Origin: Candidatus Blautia stercoravium
GTDB taxonomy: Bacteria > Bacillota > Clostridia > Lachnospirales > Lachnospiraceae
Direction: 5' to 3'
NCBI GenBank assembly: GCA_019114495.1
Contig: DXFK01000179.1
Span: 1 to 54,759 of the forward strand
DNA length: 54,759 nucleotides
In this document: positions 26,843 to 35,910 of the stretch, piece after piece
Layout: each line of letters begins with the position of its first letter
How positions within the stretch are numbered: the first letter of the stretch is position 1
Position numbers and translations under genes: made by a program
The notes under the pieces: generated by a model
Told to the model about the DNA's origin: nothing
What the model saw: the letters and a program-made list of their open reading frames with translations, nothing else
Database searches by the model: none

Positions 26843-28241
26843 GCAGAGTAAAAATAAATTCTGTCCCCACGCCTTCGGTGCTGATGACATTAATGTTCTG
26901 CTTGTGGGAGTTGATGATTTCCTTTACAATGGCAAGCCCAAGCCCAGTGCCTTTGCGGTCTTTGCCACGGGAAGAATCAATTTTATAAAAACGGTCCCAG
27001 ATTTTCCCCAGACTGGTTTTGGGAATGCCACAGCCCTTGTCCTTAACAGAAATGAAAACCGTGTCGTATTTTAGGGAAGATTCCACTTTGATTACAGAAT
27101 CCTCCGGGCTGAATTTAATGGCATTGTCAATGAGGTTATAAAGTACCTGCTGAATCTGTCCCATGTCGGCCCGTACAAACAGGGTCTGCCCGGTCAGCAG
27201 AAGTTCGATGGAAATCCGTTTTTGCCTGCACGTGCCCTCAAAGGATTCGGCGGTGCTTTTAATAATACTGTTAATGTCAAAATCCACATAATCCAACTGC
27301 CGTCCTTTTTCATCCAGATTGTTCAAGGTCAGGAGACTCTGGGTCAGCTTGTAGAGTCGATCGGTTTCATGCACCACGATTTTCAGGTATTTGTCCTGCA
27401 TTTCCGGCGGAACGGTGCCGTCTAAAATAGCCTCTGTATAGCCTTTGATGGAGGTCAGGGGTGATCGGAAATCGTGGGAGACATTGGCAATGAATTTGCG
27501 CTGATAGTTTCCCGTCATGTCCAGTTCGTCGGACATGTAGTTCAGTGTCCCGGCCAGATACCCCAGTTCGTCCTCTTTCTCCAGTGGAATGTTGTATTTC
27601 AGATTTCCCGCAGCAAAGGCATCCGCCCCCTGTATGATTTTCCGAAGGGGACGGTAAATCATGAGGGAAAATACCGGAATAATAGCCATCATAATCAAAA
27701 GAAACAGGAGAAAAAGAATGTAGATCATATTCATCAGAGCGTCATGCTGTTCCTGCAGGACACTCATGGGAAGATGCATGACTATATAACTCTCCACAGA
27801 CATATTTCTGGTGACAGGCACCATGACGCTTAAATGCGGTTCGTTGAACTGGTGAAAAAAATCCCCGGTCTGGTAGTAGGAACCGCTGGCTGTTCCGGGA
27901 TTAAAGCCTGCAATTATGGGGAAATTCTCTGTTTTTAGTTCCGAAGCGGTATTCAGCAGAATTTCCCCTTTAGGGTTGATAATCCAGACATCACAGTGGC
28001 GGTAAGAGGCCAGGGTACACAGATTTTCATACAGCTGGCTGTCGTGTTCCTCGCTATTTTGGAAATACCGCACATCACGGCTCTGGGCAATGGTGGTGGC
28101 TTCCCGATACAGTTCTCCGCTGTACACGGATTCCAGATGTTTCTGCACTTGACGGTTTCCCACAAAATAAATGGTGCAGAAACCCAACAATCCCAGAATG
28201 ATAATGGCAAGCACATATTTTACATAGAGAAATTTTTTCAT
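26820..28241 (-). CDS. Membrane sensor histidine kinase
   Basis: 473 residues. A first membrane helix (~9-28), an extracellular sensor region of about 140 residues (HCDVWIINPKGEILLN is Cache/PAS-like), a second helix (~170-195), a HAMP linker (PLRKIIQGADAFAAGNLKYNIP), a HisKA dimerisation helix with the phospho-accepting His in NVSHDFRSPLTSIKGY, and HATPase_c with N, G1 (KDKGCGIP), F and G2 (GTGLGLAI) boxes. The ligand is unknown. It overlaps the response-regulator stop by four bases. The gene pair faces the HtrA-like gene across mutS2, suggesting an envelope-stress role. Confidence 0.92.
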   Translation of the reverse strand: MKKFLYVKYVLAIIILGLLGFCTIYFVGNRQVQKHLESVYSGELYREATTIAQSRDVRYFQNSEEHDSQLYENLCTLASYRHCDVWIINPKGEILLNTASELKTENFPIIAGFNPGTASGSYYQTGDFFHQFNEPHLSVMVPVTRNMSVESYIVMHLPMSVLQEQHDALMNMIYILFLLFLLIMMAIIPVFSLMIYRPLRKIIQGADAFAAGNLKYNIPLEKEDELGYLAGTLNYMSDELDMTGNYQRKFIANVSHDFRSPLTSIKGYTEAILDGTVPPEMQDKYLKIVVHETDRLYKLTQSLLTLNNLDEKGRQLDYVDFDINSIIKSTAESFEGTCRQKRISIELLLTGQTLFVRADMGQIQQVLYNLIDNAIKFSPEDSVIKVESSLKYDTVFISVKDKGCGIPKTSLGKIWDRFYKIDSSRGKDRKGTGLGLAIVKEIINSHKQNINVISTEGVGTEFIFTLQKSTEER

Positions 28242-28942
28242 TTGTTTTTGACCTCGAATTTATATCCGATACCCCAGACCGTGGCAATAGACCAGGAGGG
28301 GTGGTCTTTGATTTTTTCCCGGAGACGTTTGATATGCACGTCCACAGTGCGGGTGTCTCCAATGTATTCGTATCCCCAGATGTGGTCTAAAAGCTGTTCT
28401 CTGGTAAAGACCTGATTGGGTGAGGAAGCCAGAAAATACAGAAGTTCCAGCTCCTTTGGCGGCATATCCAGTTGGTTTCCATAGTAGATAACAGAATAAT
28501 TAGTCAGGTTAATAGCCAGATCCGGGTATTCCACATATTTTCCGGAAGGCTGGGTGGAGGGCGCCACATTGGGCTGATAACGCCGAAGCACGGCCTTCAC
28601 TCTGGCCACCAGTTCTTTGGAATCAAAGGGTTTAATCATATAGTCGTCTGCCCCCAGTTCCAGTCCCAGCACCTTATCGAAAATTTCACCCTTGGCAGAG
28701 AGCATGATAATGGGAACATTGGATTTCTGGCGGATTTCCCGGCAGACCTGATAGCCGTCCATACCGGGCAGCATCAAATCCAGAAGAATCAGGTTTGGGG
28801 CAAAGGCGGAAAAAGCAGTTAAGGCTTCTTCCCCGTCATTTACAATTTTGGTATCAAAACATTCTTTGGTGAGATACAGAGAAATAAGCTCTGCAATATT
28901 GTTGTCATCGTCTACGATGAGAATTTTCTGTTTTACTGCCAT
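28238..28942 (-). CDS. OmpR/PhoB-family response regulator
   Basis: 234 residues. A receiver domain (VDDDNN, phospho-acceptor Asp in LLDLMLPG near residue 55, the PIIMLSA Ser and the IKPF Lys) and a C-terminal winged helix (KELELLYFLASSPNQVFTREQLLDHIWGYEYIGDTRTVDVHIKRLREKI). It is partner of the downstream kinase, with which it overlaps. OmpR-type regulators bind 11-bp-spaced direct repeats, and such a repeat is found upstream of the HtrA-like gene at 31453-31471. Confidence 0.93.
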   Translation of the reverse strand: MAVKQKILIVDDDNNIAELISLYLTKECFDTKIVNDGEEALTAFSAFAPNLILLDLMLPGMDGYQVCREIRQKSNVPIIMLSAKGEIFDKVLGLELGADDYMIKPFDSKELVARVKAVLRRYQPNVAPSTQPSGKYVEYPDLAINLTNYSVIYYGNQLDMPPKELELLYFLASSPNQVFTREQLLDHIWGYEYIGDTRTVDVHIKRLREKIKDHPSWSIATVWGIGYKFEVKNK

Positions 28943-28956
28943 GCTGCAGTCCCCCT

Positions 28957-31335
28957 CTATTTTTTAAATTCTACAATAGTCACGCCTGCGTCTCCCTCTC
29001 CAAATTCTGCAAGATGGAAATCCTGTACGTATTTCAGGCGTCTTAAGTAGTTGTGTACGCCTTTTCTGAGGGCGCCGGTGCCCTTGCCGTGCACCACCCG
29101 GACACTGCTTAAGTGTGCAAGGTAGGCGTCATCCAAATATTTGTCCAGTTCGGCAACGGCTTCGTCCACGGTTTTTCCAAGCAGGTTGATTTCCGTGCGC
29201 ACAGAGGCGGATTTGCTCATTTTAATCTTTCCGGCTCCGGTACGCTGCAGGGAAGGCGAGGTGATTACCGGTTCGTCAATCAGCTGTAGATCAGACAGTG
29301 ATACTTTGGAACGGAGAATACCCATCTGGACAAATACCATGCCCTTGGCATCCGGTTTGGAACTGATCGTGCCTTTGACATTCAGACTTAACACCTTTAC
29401 AGCGTCTCCTAAAGATACGTCCTTGGCTGTCAGGGTAGATTTTTTCTTTTCCGGTGTCTTTAAAGCCATTTTCTTTGCGGTTTTGTCCATTTTCTTCCGT
29501 AGTTCGGAACGCTTCTGCTCCAGTTCTCTGGCTGTCATGGATTCCTGACCCGCTTTGTTGAAAATTTTCATGGTCTGATCCGCGTATTCCTTGGCTTCCC
29601 GTAAAATCCGGTGGGCTTCTTCGTTGGCTTCCTGGAGAATCCGGTCTTTTCTCTGTTCCAGCTTGTCTTGTTTGGTTTCCAACTGTTCTTTCAAAGTCTG
29701 TATTTCTTCTTTGTACCGGGCGATTTCGGCCTGCTCGCTTTCGATAGTCCGGCGGCTTTCTTCCAGAGAGGTGAGCACATCTTCAAAAGATTCGTCCTCC
29801 TGACTGATTTGTTCTTTGGCTTTTTCAATAATATAATCCGGCAGTCCCAGTTTTCCGGAAATAGCAAAGGCATTACTCTTTCCCGGTACGCCGATAAGCA
29901 GGCGGTAAGTGGGGCGCAGGGTTTCTACATCAAATTCACAGGAGGCATTTTCCACACCCGACGTAGAAAGGGCATAGACCTTCAGCTCGCTGTAATGGGT
30001 GGTCGCCATGGTGCGGACTCCCTGTGCGTGAAGATGAGAAAGAATGGCAATGGCCAGAGCCGCACCCTCAGTAGGGTCCGTTCCGGCGCCAAGCTCGTCG
30101 AAAAGCACCAGAGAGTCCCGGTCTGCTTTTTCCAGAAAACGTACCACATTGGTCATGTGGGAGGAAAAGGTACTGAGAGACTGCTCAATACTCTGCTCAT
30201 CCCCGATGTCCGCGTAAACCTCCCGAAAAACACTGAGGCGGGAGTGGTCAAAGGCAGGAATGTGGAGTCCGGACTGTCCCATTAAGGTCAGAAGTCCCAC
30301 GGTTTTTAAGGAAACGGTTTTACCGCCCGTGTTGGGGCCGGTTACCACCAGCAGGTCAAAGGTTTCCCCCAGACGGATGTCAATGGGAACTACTTTATGC
30401 TTTTCAATGAGAGGGTGGCGTCCTTTTTTTATGTCAATAATGCCCTCTGTGTTGAAAAGAGGCTCCGTTGCATTCTGAGCCTTAGCCAGAAGGGCTCTGG
30501 CAAAGATAAAATCCAGTTGCGTCAGGACTTTTAAGTCATCATCCAGCATTTCCAGACTTTCTGCGGCTGTTTCGCTAAGGCCAGCCAGAATCTTTTCGAT
30601 TTCTGTCTGTTCCTGAATTTCCAGTTCCCGCAGCTCGTTGTTCAGCTTGACAATAGCCATGGGCTCTACAAATACCGTAGAACCGGTGGAGGACTGGTCA
30701 TGTATCATGCCGGGAATCTGTCCCTTGTGCTCTGCCTTTACGGGGATACAGTAGCGGCCGTTTCGCATGGTAACCACTGCGTCCTGCAGGTAGGTTCTGG
30801 CACTGCCGTTTACATAGGAAGAAAGCTGGCTGTGGATTTTGTCATTGGTATTTTTCATGGCTCTGCGCACCTGTTTCAGTCCTGCACTGGCATCGTCGGC
30901 AATCTCTTCTTCTGAGAGAATGCAGCGGCGGATTTCCAGTGACAGAGGTGTCAAAGGCTGCAGAAGTTCAAAGAGAGGGTCTAAGGAGTCCTCGGTATCG
31001 TTTTCCGTTTCTCTGCGGGAATAGGCTTTGGCCCGGTTGGCGTTTTCCAGAAGGCTGCAGATAGAGAGCAGTTCCCCGGTCCCCAGAGTACTGCCGATTT
31101 CCAGCCGCTTTAGGGAACCCCGGATATCCCGGACGCCGCTAAAGGACAGGGAGCCTTTTTGGTATACACGGGAAAGGGCGTCTGCGGTTTCCTGCTGCAT
31201 GGCTTCGATTTCTGCCAGATTGTCAAGAGGTGTCAGCTTCCGGCAAAGTTCCTTTCCCAGAGAAGAAGAGGCAAACCCTTCTAAAAGTTCTGTGATTTTA
31301 TTGTATTCTAAAGTTTTTAACGCTTTTTGATTCAT
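28957..31335 (-). CDS. mutS2: Endonuclease MutS2
   Basis: 792 residues. MutS-family ATPase with Walker A (TGPNTGGKT) and the signature block LSTFSSHMTN...DELGAGTDPTEG. A coiled-coil linker (about residues 510-640) is followed by KOW-like and C-terminal Smr nuclease domains (INLLGKTVDEAVAELDKYLDDAYL, VRVVHGKGTGALR). Lacking the MutS N-terminal mismatch domain, MutS2 proteins act on recombination intermediates or collided ribosomes rather than mismatches. I take ATG 31335, six bases after AAGGTG; a GTG nine bases upstream is in frame. Confidence 0.93.
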   Translation of the reverse strand: MNQKALKTLEYNKITELLEGFASSSLGKELCRKLTPLDNLAEIEAMQQETADALSRVYQKGSLSFSGVRDIRGSLKRLEIGSTLGTGELLSICSLLENANRAKAYSRRETENDTEDSLDPLFELLQPLTPLSLEIRRCILSEEEIADDASAGLKQVRRAMKNTNDKIHSQLSSYVNGSARTYLQDAVVTMRNGRYCIPVKAEHKGQIPGMIHDQSSTGSTVFVEPMAIVKLNNELRELEIQEQTEIEKILAGLSETAAESLEMLDDDLKVLTQLDFIFARALLAKAQNATEPLFNTEGIIDIKKGRHPLIEKHKVVPIDIRLGETFDLLVVTGPNTGGKTVSLKTVGLLTLMGQSGLHIPAFDHSRLSVFREVYADIGDEQSIEQSLSTFSSHMTNVVRFLEKADRDSLVLFDELGAGTDPTEGAALAIAILSHLHAQGVRTMATTHYSELKVYALSTSGVENASCEFDVETLRPTYRLLIGVPGKSNAFAISGKLGLPDYIIEKAKEQISQEDESFEDVLTSLEESRRTIESEQAEIARYKEEIQTLKEQLETKQDKLEQRKDRILQEANEEAHRILREAKEYADQTMKIFNKAGQESMTARELEQKRSELRKKMDKTAKKMALKTPEKKKSTLTAKDVSLGDAVKVLSLNVKGTISSKPDAKGMVFVQMGILRSKVSLSDLQLIDEPVITSPSLQRTGAGKIKMSKSASVRTEINLLGKTVDEAVAELDKYLDDAYLAHLSSVRVVHGKGTGALRKGVHNYLRRLKYVQDFHLAEFGEGDAGVTIVEFKK

Positions 31336-31452
31336 AGTATTCACCTTATCCAGTTTTTAAGATTTCGCTTCCTATTTTACATGAAAACAGGCAGAAAGAA
31401 AAGGTTCTGAGGGGGAATTTTTGCGGGACTGGAGAGAAAATTTTGTGTAATC

Positions 31453-31484
31453 TTCATAAAAAGTTCATAAACATTCGGTATAAT
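31453..31484 (+). promoter_or_regulatory. Direct-repeat operator and -10 of the HtrA-like gene
   Basis: TTCATAAA at 31453-31460 is repeated at 31464-31471 with an 11-bp period, ending seven bases before a consensus TATAAT at 31479-31484. There is no good -35 hexamer; the repeats sit where one would be. This is how class II OmpR-type activator sites are arranged. Confidence 0.6.
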
Positions 31485-31518
31485 AATATAAAATACAGTC
31501 TAATGCGGAGTGTTGAAC

Positions 31519-32847
31519 ATGGACGAAAAAAAGAATGAGGGACAAACAAATCAGGAGAAAAAGGAAGAGAGCTCCTATGAATTTTTGAAGGAGACGATTA
31601 AGGCGAAGCCTTGGAACAGAAAGAAGCTGGCAAAGCAGGTGGGAAAACTTCTGGTTTCGGGAGCTGTGTTCGGGTTTGGTGCAGCTGTTGTGTTTTCCGT
31701 GGCAGCGCCGGCTATGACCGGTAAAATCCTGGAAAAGAAGAATGCCAGCAAGGTCAGGTTTCCCCAAGGAGAAGAGCAGGAGGAAGAGGAAAAGAAAGAT
31801 GGGGAAGACGGTGTGCAGGAAGAGGAACTGCAGGAAAGTCAGGACGGAGAGAACACGTCTGCCCCTGTGGTACAGGATATGACCCCGGAGGAATACAAGA
31901 AACTGTATGGGGATATTTTTGCCACGGCGGATGAAGCGGAAAAAGCCATGGTAACGGTAATTGGAAATAAAAATGATGAGGATTGGTTTCAGACGCCTTA
32001 CGAAGAGCAGATTTCGGGGATTCTGGTGGCAGAGAGCGGGCAGAATTATTTTGTACTGACGGAATACCGGATTGTGGAGAATGTGGATCGTATCCAGGTT
32101 GTATTCTGTGACGGCACGGTGACAGATGCCAGATTCCAGAAGTCAGATCAGAATACAGGACTGGCAGTGCTGAAAGTTGACAAATCCGGTCTGGATAGTT
32201 CTTTAAAGGAAAAAATCGTGGTTGCACCGCTGGGTGAATCCTACAATCTGAAGCTGGGTGAACCGGTTCTTGCAATTGGAAGTCCTATGGGGTATAGTGA
32301 TTCTGTTGGCTATGGAATTGTGACTTCTACTTCAGATAAGGTGTCCGGGGTGGACGCGCAGTATGGACTTCTCACTACAGATATTACAGGCAGCAGTCAG
32401 GGCAGCGGTGTGATTTTAAATCTGGAGGGGGAAATTGTGGGAATAATTGCCCAGGGCTTTGGCGGGGAGAAAAACGGGAACCTTATTACCGGGCTGCCCA
32501 TTTCCCAGATAAAGGATTTGATTCAGATACTTTCTGATGAAAATAAGGAGATGGTGTATCTGGGTATCACGGGAGAGGACATTACTGCGGAAATTTCCGA
32601 AAAAAAGGGGATTCCGGTGGGGATTTTCGTAGAAAAGGTAGAGGTGGATTCTCCAGCTATGCAGGTGGGAATTCAGAATGGAGATGTGATTATAGAGCTG
32701 AATGGTGAAAAAGTAGAAACAGTAAAAGGGTATCAGCAGCAGTTAAAATCCTGCAAATCGGGGGAAAACGTAAAGGTGAAGGCCATGCGCCAGGGAACAG
32801 AAGGATATGTAGAAGTATCCTTTAACGTAACATTAAAAACAAGGTAG
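31519..32847 (+). CDS. HtrA-like membrane protein with PDZ domain, catalytic triad missing
   Basis: 442 residues: a cytoplasmic acidic/basic N-terminus, one membrane helix (LLVSGAVFGFGAAVVFSVAAPA, ~54-76), a Glu-rich stretch, a trypsin-like fold and a C-terminal PDZ (VEKVEVDSPAMQVGIQNGDVI). Aligned to HtrA, the His of TNNHVV is replaced (VLTEYRIV), the Asp of DLAVLK is Gly (TGLAVLK), and GNSGGP reads SQGSGV, so none of the three catalytic residues is kept. I infer a pseudoprotease or scaffold, perhaps sensing envelope proteins. GGAG at 31507 sets the ATG start. Confidence 0.8.
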   Translation: MDEKKNEGQTNQEKKEESSYEFLKETIKAKPWNRKKLAKQVGKLLVSGAVFGFGAAVVFSVAAPAMTGKILEKKNASKVRFPQGEEQEEEEKKDGEDGVQEEELQESQDGENTSAPVVQDMTPEEYKKLYGDIFATADEAEKAMVTVIGNKNDEDWFQTPYEEQISGILVAESGQNYFVLTEYRIVENVDRIQVVFCDGTVTDARFQKSDQNTGLAVLKVDKSGLDSSLKEKIVVAPLGESYNLKLGEPVLAIGSPMGYSDSVGYGIVTSTSDKVSGVDAQYGLLTTDITGSSQGSGVILNLEGEIVGIIAQGFGGEKNGNLITGLPISQIKDLIQILSDENKEMVYLGITGEDITAEISEKKGIPVGIFVEKVEVDSPAMQVGIQNGDVIIELNGEKVETVKGYQQQLKSCKSGENVKVKAMRQGTEGYVEVSFNVTLKTR

Positions 32848-32854
32848 AGAGGAT

Positions 32855-33832
32855 ATGAAAATGAAATTTATTAACGAGCTTCACGAAGGGGAAAAACTTT
32901 CCGGAATTTATTTATGCAAACATAAACAGGCAGCAGTAACAAAGAACGGAAAGCCTTATGAAAACGTGATTTTACAGGATAAAACAGGTACCATTGACGC
33001 GAAAATCTGGGATCCGAATTCTCTGGGCATTGACGAATTCGACAGCCTGGATTACATTGACGTGGTGGGAGATGTAAATTCTTTCCAGGGAAGCCTTCAG
33101 GTGAGTATCAAACGTGTGCGCAAAGCCGCAGAGGGGGAGTATGAGCCGGGCAATTATCTTCCAGTGAGCAGCAAAAATGTGGATTCTATGTATGAAGGGC
33201 TGTTAAGCTATGTGGCAAGTGTGAAAAATCCTTACCTGCACCGGCTGTTGGTTTCCTTCTTTGAGGAAGATCAGGATTTCGCAAAGTCATTTTGCGGCAA
33301 TTCAGCGGCAAAAAGTGTGCACCACGGCTTTATCGGCGGTCTGCTGGAGCATACGTTAAGCGTGGTCAGCCTGTGTGATTATTACTGCAAGGTCTATCCG
33401 ATTTTGAACCGGGATTTGCTTCTTACTGCGGCCATGTTGCATGATATCGGAAAAACAGAAGAATTAAGTCCATTTCCCATGAATGATTATACAGATGACG
33501 GACAGCTTCTGGGACACATTATGATAGGTGCAGAAAGAATCCATGATAAGGCAGTAGAAATCCCCGGATTTCCAAAGAAGCTGGAAAGTGAGTTGAAGCA
33601 CTGTATTCTGGCCCATCACGGGGAATTGGAATACGGTTCGCCAAAGAAACCGGCACTGCCGGAAGCACTGGCACTGAATTTGGCGGACAATACAGACGCG
33701 AAGATGGAAACCCTGACTGAAATGTTTGCGTCAGCAGGGCAGCAGAAAGAATGGATTGGTTACAACCGTCTCTTTGAATCCAATTTCAGAAAATCCAGCT
33801 GTGAGCAGGAAGGCGGCGTCCATGGAATTTAA
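32855..33832 (+). CDS. yhaM: YhaM-family 3'-5' exoribonuclease (OB-fold + HD domain)
   Basis: 325 residues. An N-terminal OB fold (LQDKTGTIDAKIWDPN, residues ~40-55) is followed by an HD phosphohydrolase domain with HHGFIGGLLEHTLSVV, LLTAAMLHDIGK (HD pair) and LKHCILAHHGELEYGSP. YhaM is a Mn-dependent 3'-5' exonuclease on RNA and ssDNA. GAGAGG lies before the ATG. It is eight bases from the HtrA-like gene, and its 3' end overlaps the rlmD start by eleven bases. Confidence 0.88.
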   Translation: MKMKFINELHEGEKLSGIYLCKHKQAAVTKNGKPYENVILQDKTGTIDAKIWDPNSLGIDEFDSLDYIDVVGDVNSFQGSLQVSIKRVRKAAEGEYEPGNYLPVSSKNVDSMYEGLLSYVASVKNPYLHRLLVSFFEEDQDFAKSFCGNSAAKSVHHGFIGGLLEHTLSVVSLCDYYCKVYPILNRDLLLTAAMLHDIGKTEELSPFPMNDYTDDGQLLGHIMIGAERIHDKAVEIPGFPKKLESELKHCILAHHGELEYGSPKKPALPEALALNLADNTDAKMETLTEMFASAGQQKEWIGYNRLFESNFRKSSCEQEGGVHGI

Positions 33833-35459
33833 GAAGAATGATACGGTAACACTTTATATAGAAGATATGGGACACGACGGAGAGGGTATCGGAAAGGCGG
33901 ACGGCTATACGCTTTTCGTGAAAGATACCGTGATTGGCGATAAGATAGAAGCCAAGATTATGAAAATGAAAAAGAACTACGGCTATGCTCGACTGATGAA
34001 AGTGCTGGAAACCTCCAAAGACCGTGTAAAGCCCCGCTGTCCTGCGGCCAGAGCCTGCGGGGGCTGTCAGCTGCAGTTTCTTTCTTATGAGAAGCAGCTG
34101 GAATTTAAGAAAAATAAGGTGAAGGGCAATCTGGAGAGAATCGGAGGCTTTGAAAATATCTGTATTGAGCAGGTGATTGGTATGGAAGAACCCTGGAGGT
34201 ACAGAAACAAAGCCCAGTTTCCTGTGGGCAAAAATAAAGACGGGGAAATCATTACCGGCTTTTACGCAGGCAGAACCCATTCCATTATTTCCAATAGAAA
34301 CTGCTATCTGGGTACAGAAGTGAATGAGCAGATTCTGGAGGAAGTTCTGGCTTACATGAAAGAAAATCACATAGAGCCTTACGATGAGGTTTCCGGTACT
34401 GGACTGGTTCGCCATGTCCTTATCCGCTGCGGCTTTAAGACAGGGGAAATTATGGTCTGCCTGGTTATTAACGGAGACGCTTTGCCGAAAGCGGACAAGC
34501 TGACTGCGCGGCTGCAGAAAATTTCCGGCATGACCAGCATTACATTTAATGTGAATAAGAAGAGAAATAATGTGATTTTAGGCAATAAAATTGTGAAGCT
34601 GTGGGGTCAGGACTACATCTCAGATTATATTGGAGAAGTGCAGTATCGGATTTCTCCCCTTTCCTTTTATCAGGTGAATCCGGTGCAGACGGAGAAGCTG
34701 TACAACACGGCCTTGGAGTATGCGGGGCTTACCGGGAAGGAAATTGTGTGGGATTTGTACTGCGGAATTGGAACGATTTCTCTTTTTCTGGCACAGAAGG
34801 CCAAGCAGGTTTACGGTGTGGAGATTGTACCTGCGGCTATTGAAGATGCGAAGAAAAATGCGGAAAGAAACGGAATTGCAAATGCGGAATTTTATGTGGG
34901 AAAGGCAGAAGATGTGCTTCCGCGGAAATATGAGGAGGAAGGTGTCTCTGCCGATGTGATTGTGGTAGATCCGCCGAGAAAGGGCTGCGATGAGGCACTG
35001 TTGGAGACCATGCTGAAGATGAATCCGGAGAGGATTGTGTATGTGAGCTGCGATTCGGCTACCCTGGCCAGGGATTTAAAGCGGCTGTGCGCGGAGAAGT
35101 ATGAAGTGAAGAGAGTGGCGGTGTGCGATATGTTTCCGCAGGGGGTGCATGTGGAGACGGTGTGTTTATTGTCCAAACTTAATGTCGACCACCATATCGA
35201 AGTGGAAATCAAGATGGACGAGCTGGATTTGACGACGGCGGAGAAGAAAGCCAGCTATGAAGAAATCAAGGGGTATGTGCTAGAACATACTGGATTGAAG
35301 GTTAGCAATCTCTATATCGCGCAGGTCAAGCAGAAGTGCGGGATCATAGAGCATGAGAATTATAATAAACCGAAGTCGGCAAACTCTAAACAGCCTAAAT
35401 GCCCGCCTGAAAAGGAAGTGGCGATTACAGAGGCATTAAAGTTCTTTGAGATGATTTGA
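33822..35459 (+). CDS. rlmD: 23S rRNA (uracil-1939-C5)-methyltransferase RlmD with element-derived C-terminus
   Basis: 545 residues. An N-terminal TRAM domain, a 4Fe-4S cluster region (CPAARACGGCQLQFLSYEKQ), a SAM-binding domain (DLYCGIGTISLFLA), catalytic VVDPPRKGCDEALL and YVSCDSATLARDL with the nucleophilic Cys, ending in HVETVCLLS. Typical RlmD proteins stop here. This one continues with about 90 extra residues (VDHHIEVEIKMDELDLTT... ending KFFEMI), encoded inside the adjacent mobile element. The start MEFKKND at 33822 follows AGGAAGG. Catalytic residues are intact, so methylation of U1939 is probably kept. Confidence 0.9.
   Translation: MEFKKNDTVTLYIEDMGHDGEGIGKADGYTLFVKDTVIGDKIEAKIMKMKKNYGYARLMKVLETSKDRVKPRCPAARACGGCQLQFLSYEKQLEFKKNKVKGNLERIGGFENICIEQVIGMEEPWRYRNKAQFPVGKNKDGEIITGFYAGRTHSIISNRNCYLGTEVNEQILEEVLAYMKENHIEPYDEVSGTGLVRHVLIRCGFKTGEIMVCLVINGDALPKADKLTARLQKISGMTSITFNVNKKRNNVILGNKIVKLWGQDYISDYIGEVQYRISPLSFYQVNPVQTEKLYNTALEYAGLTGKEIVWDLYCGIGTISLFLAQKAKQVYGVEIVPAAIEDAKKNAERNGIANAEFYVGKAEDVLPRKYEEEGVSADVIVVDPPRKGCDEALLETMLKMNPERIVYVSCDSATLARDLKRLCAEKYEVKRVAVCDMFPQGVHVETVCLLSKLNVDHHIEVEIKMDELDLTTAEKKASYEEIKGYVLEHTGLKVSNLYIAQVKQKCGIIEHENYNKPKSANSKQPKCPPEKEVAITEALKFFEMI
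35154..35158 (+). repeat. Left attachment core (attL) in rlmD
   Basis: GAGAC within CATGTGGAGACGG, coding for HVET. It is followed by GGTGTGTT, which resembles the bases after the right core. Serine recombinases cross over at short cores, so the exact dinucleotide cannot be fixed. Confidence 0.7.
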
Positions 35460-35496
35460 TAGTTGTCGCTTTTTCTCGTTGTATGAGAATAATGGT

Positions 35497-35538
35497 ACGC
35501 CTATCCGGGGGAAAATTCCTCTGGATAGGTGTTTTTTT
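35497..35538 (+). terminator. Terminator after the extended rlmD
   Basis: ACGCCTATCC (35497-35506) pairs with GGATAGGTGT (35523-35532), followed by TTTTTTT. It is element-borne and separates rlmD from the cargo operon. Confidence 0.85.
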
Positions 35539-35591
35539 GTGCAATAATCGCAAGAAGTTGCGAAAAAGTAATTTATAATTGAATTATTATC

Positions 35592-35620
35592 TTGATTTCT
35601 CTGGAAAACAACTATATACT
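35592..35620 (+). promoter_or_regulatory. Promoter of the SPFH/zinc-ribbon cargo operon
   Basis: TTGATT at 35592-35597 and TATACT at 35615-35620 with a 17-bp spacer, 43 bases before the small XRE-type gene that starts the operon. Confidence 0.75.
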
Positions 35621-35662
35621 AATATCGTGAGGACAAAAAGCTGAATTCAGAAAGAGTGTGCT

Positions 35663-35875
35663 ATGAAAATTAGTTATAAAAAGTTATGGATACTGCTCAT
35701 TGAAAAAGATATTACACCTGCAACGCTTAGGAAGGATTTGAATATCGCAACTGGTACGATGACAAAGCTTCGGAAAAATGAAGAAGTAGCACTTTCTGTT
35801 CTTTTGCGAATTTGCGAGTATTTGGATTGTAATATCGGAGATATATGTGATGCAGTTCGGGTAGAAATAGAGTAA
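35663..35875 (+). CDS. Small XRE/Cro-type helix-turn-helix regulator
   Basis: 70 residues, almost only a helix-turn-helix: LWILLIEKDITPATLRKDLNIATGTMTKLRKNEEVALSVLLRICEYLDCNIGDICD. This is the YozG-like compact XRE type without an effector domain. GAGTG before the ATG is a weak ribosome-binding site. As first gene of the cargo operon it probably represses its own promoter. The next gene begins 35 bases later. Confidence 0.85.
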   Translation: MKISYKKLWILLIEKDITPATLRKDLNIATGTMTKLRKNEEVALSVLLRICEYLDCNIGDICDAVRVEIE

Positions 35876-35910
35876 TGATTTGACCAATAACACTTTGGAG
35901 GTACGAGAGA

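Noticed and set aside
29611..30285. Long plus-strand frame within mutS2
   Set aside because: Antisense shadow of a well-conserved gene, no ribosome-binding site.
28957..31335. mutS2 as mismatch-repair MutS
   Set aside because: It lacks the N-terminal mismatch-recognition domain and carries a C-terminal Smr domain, which defines MutS2.
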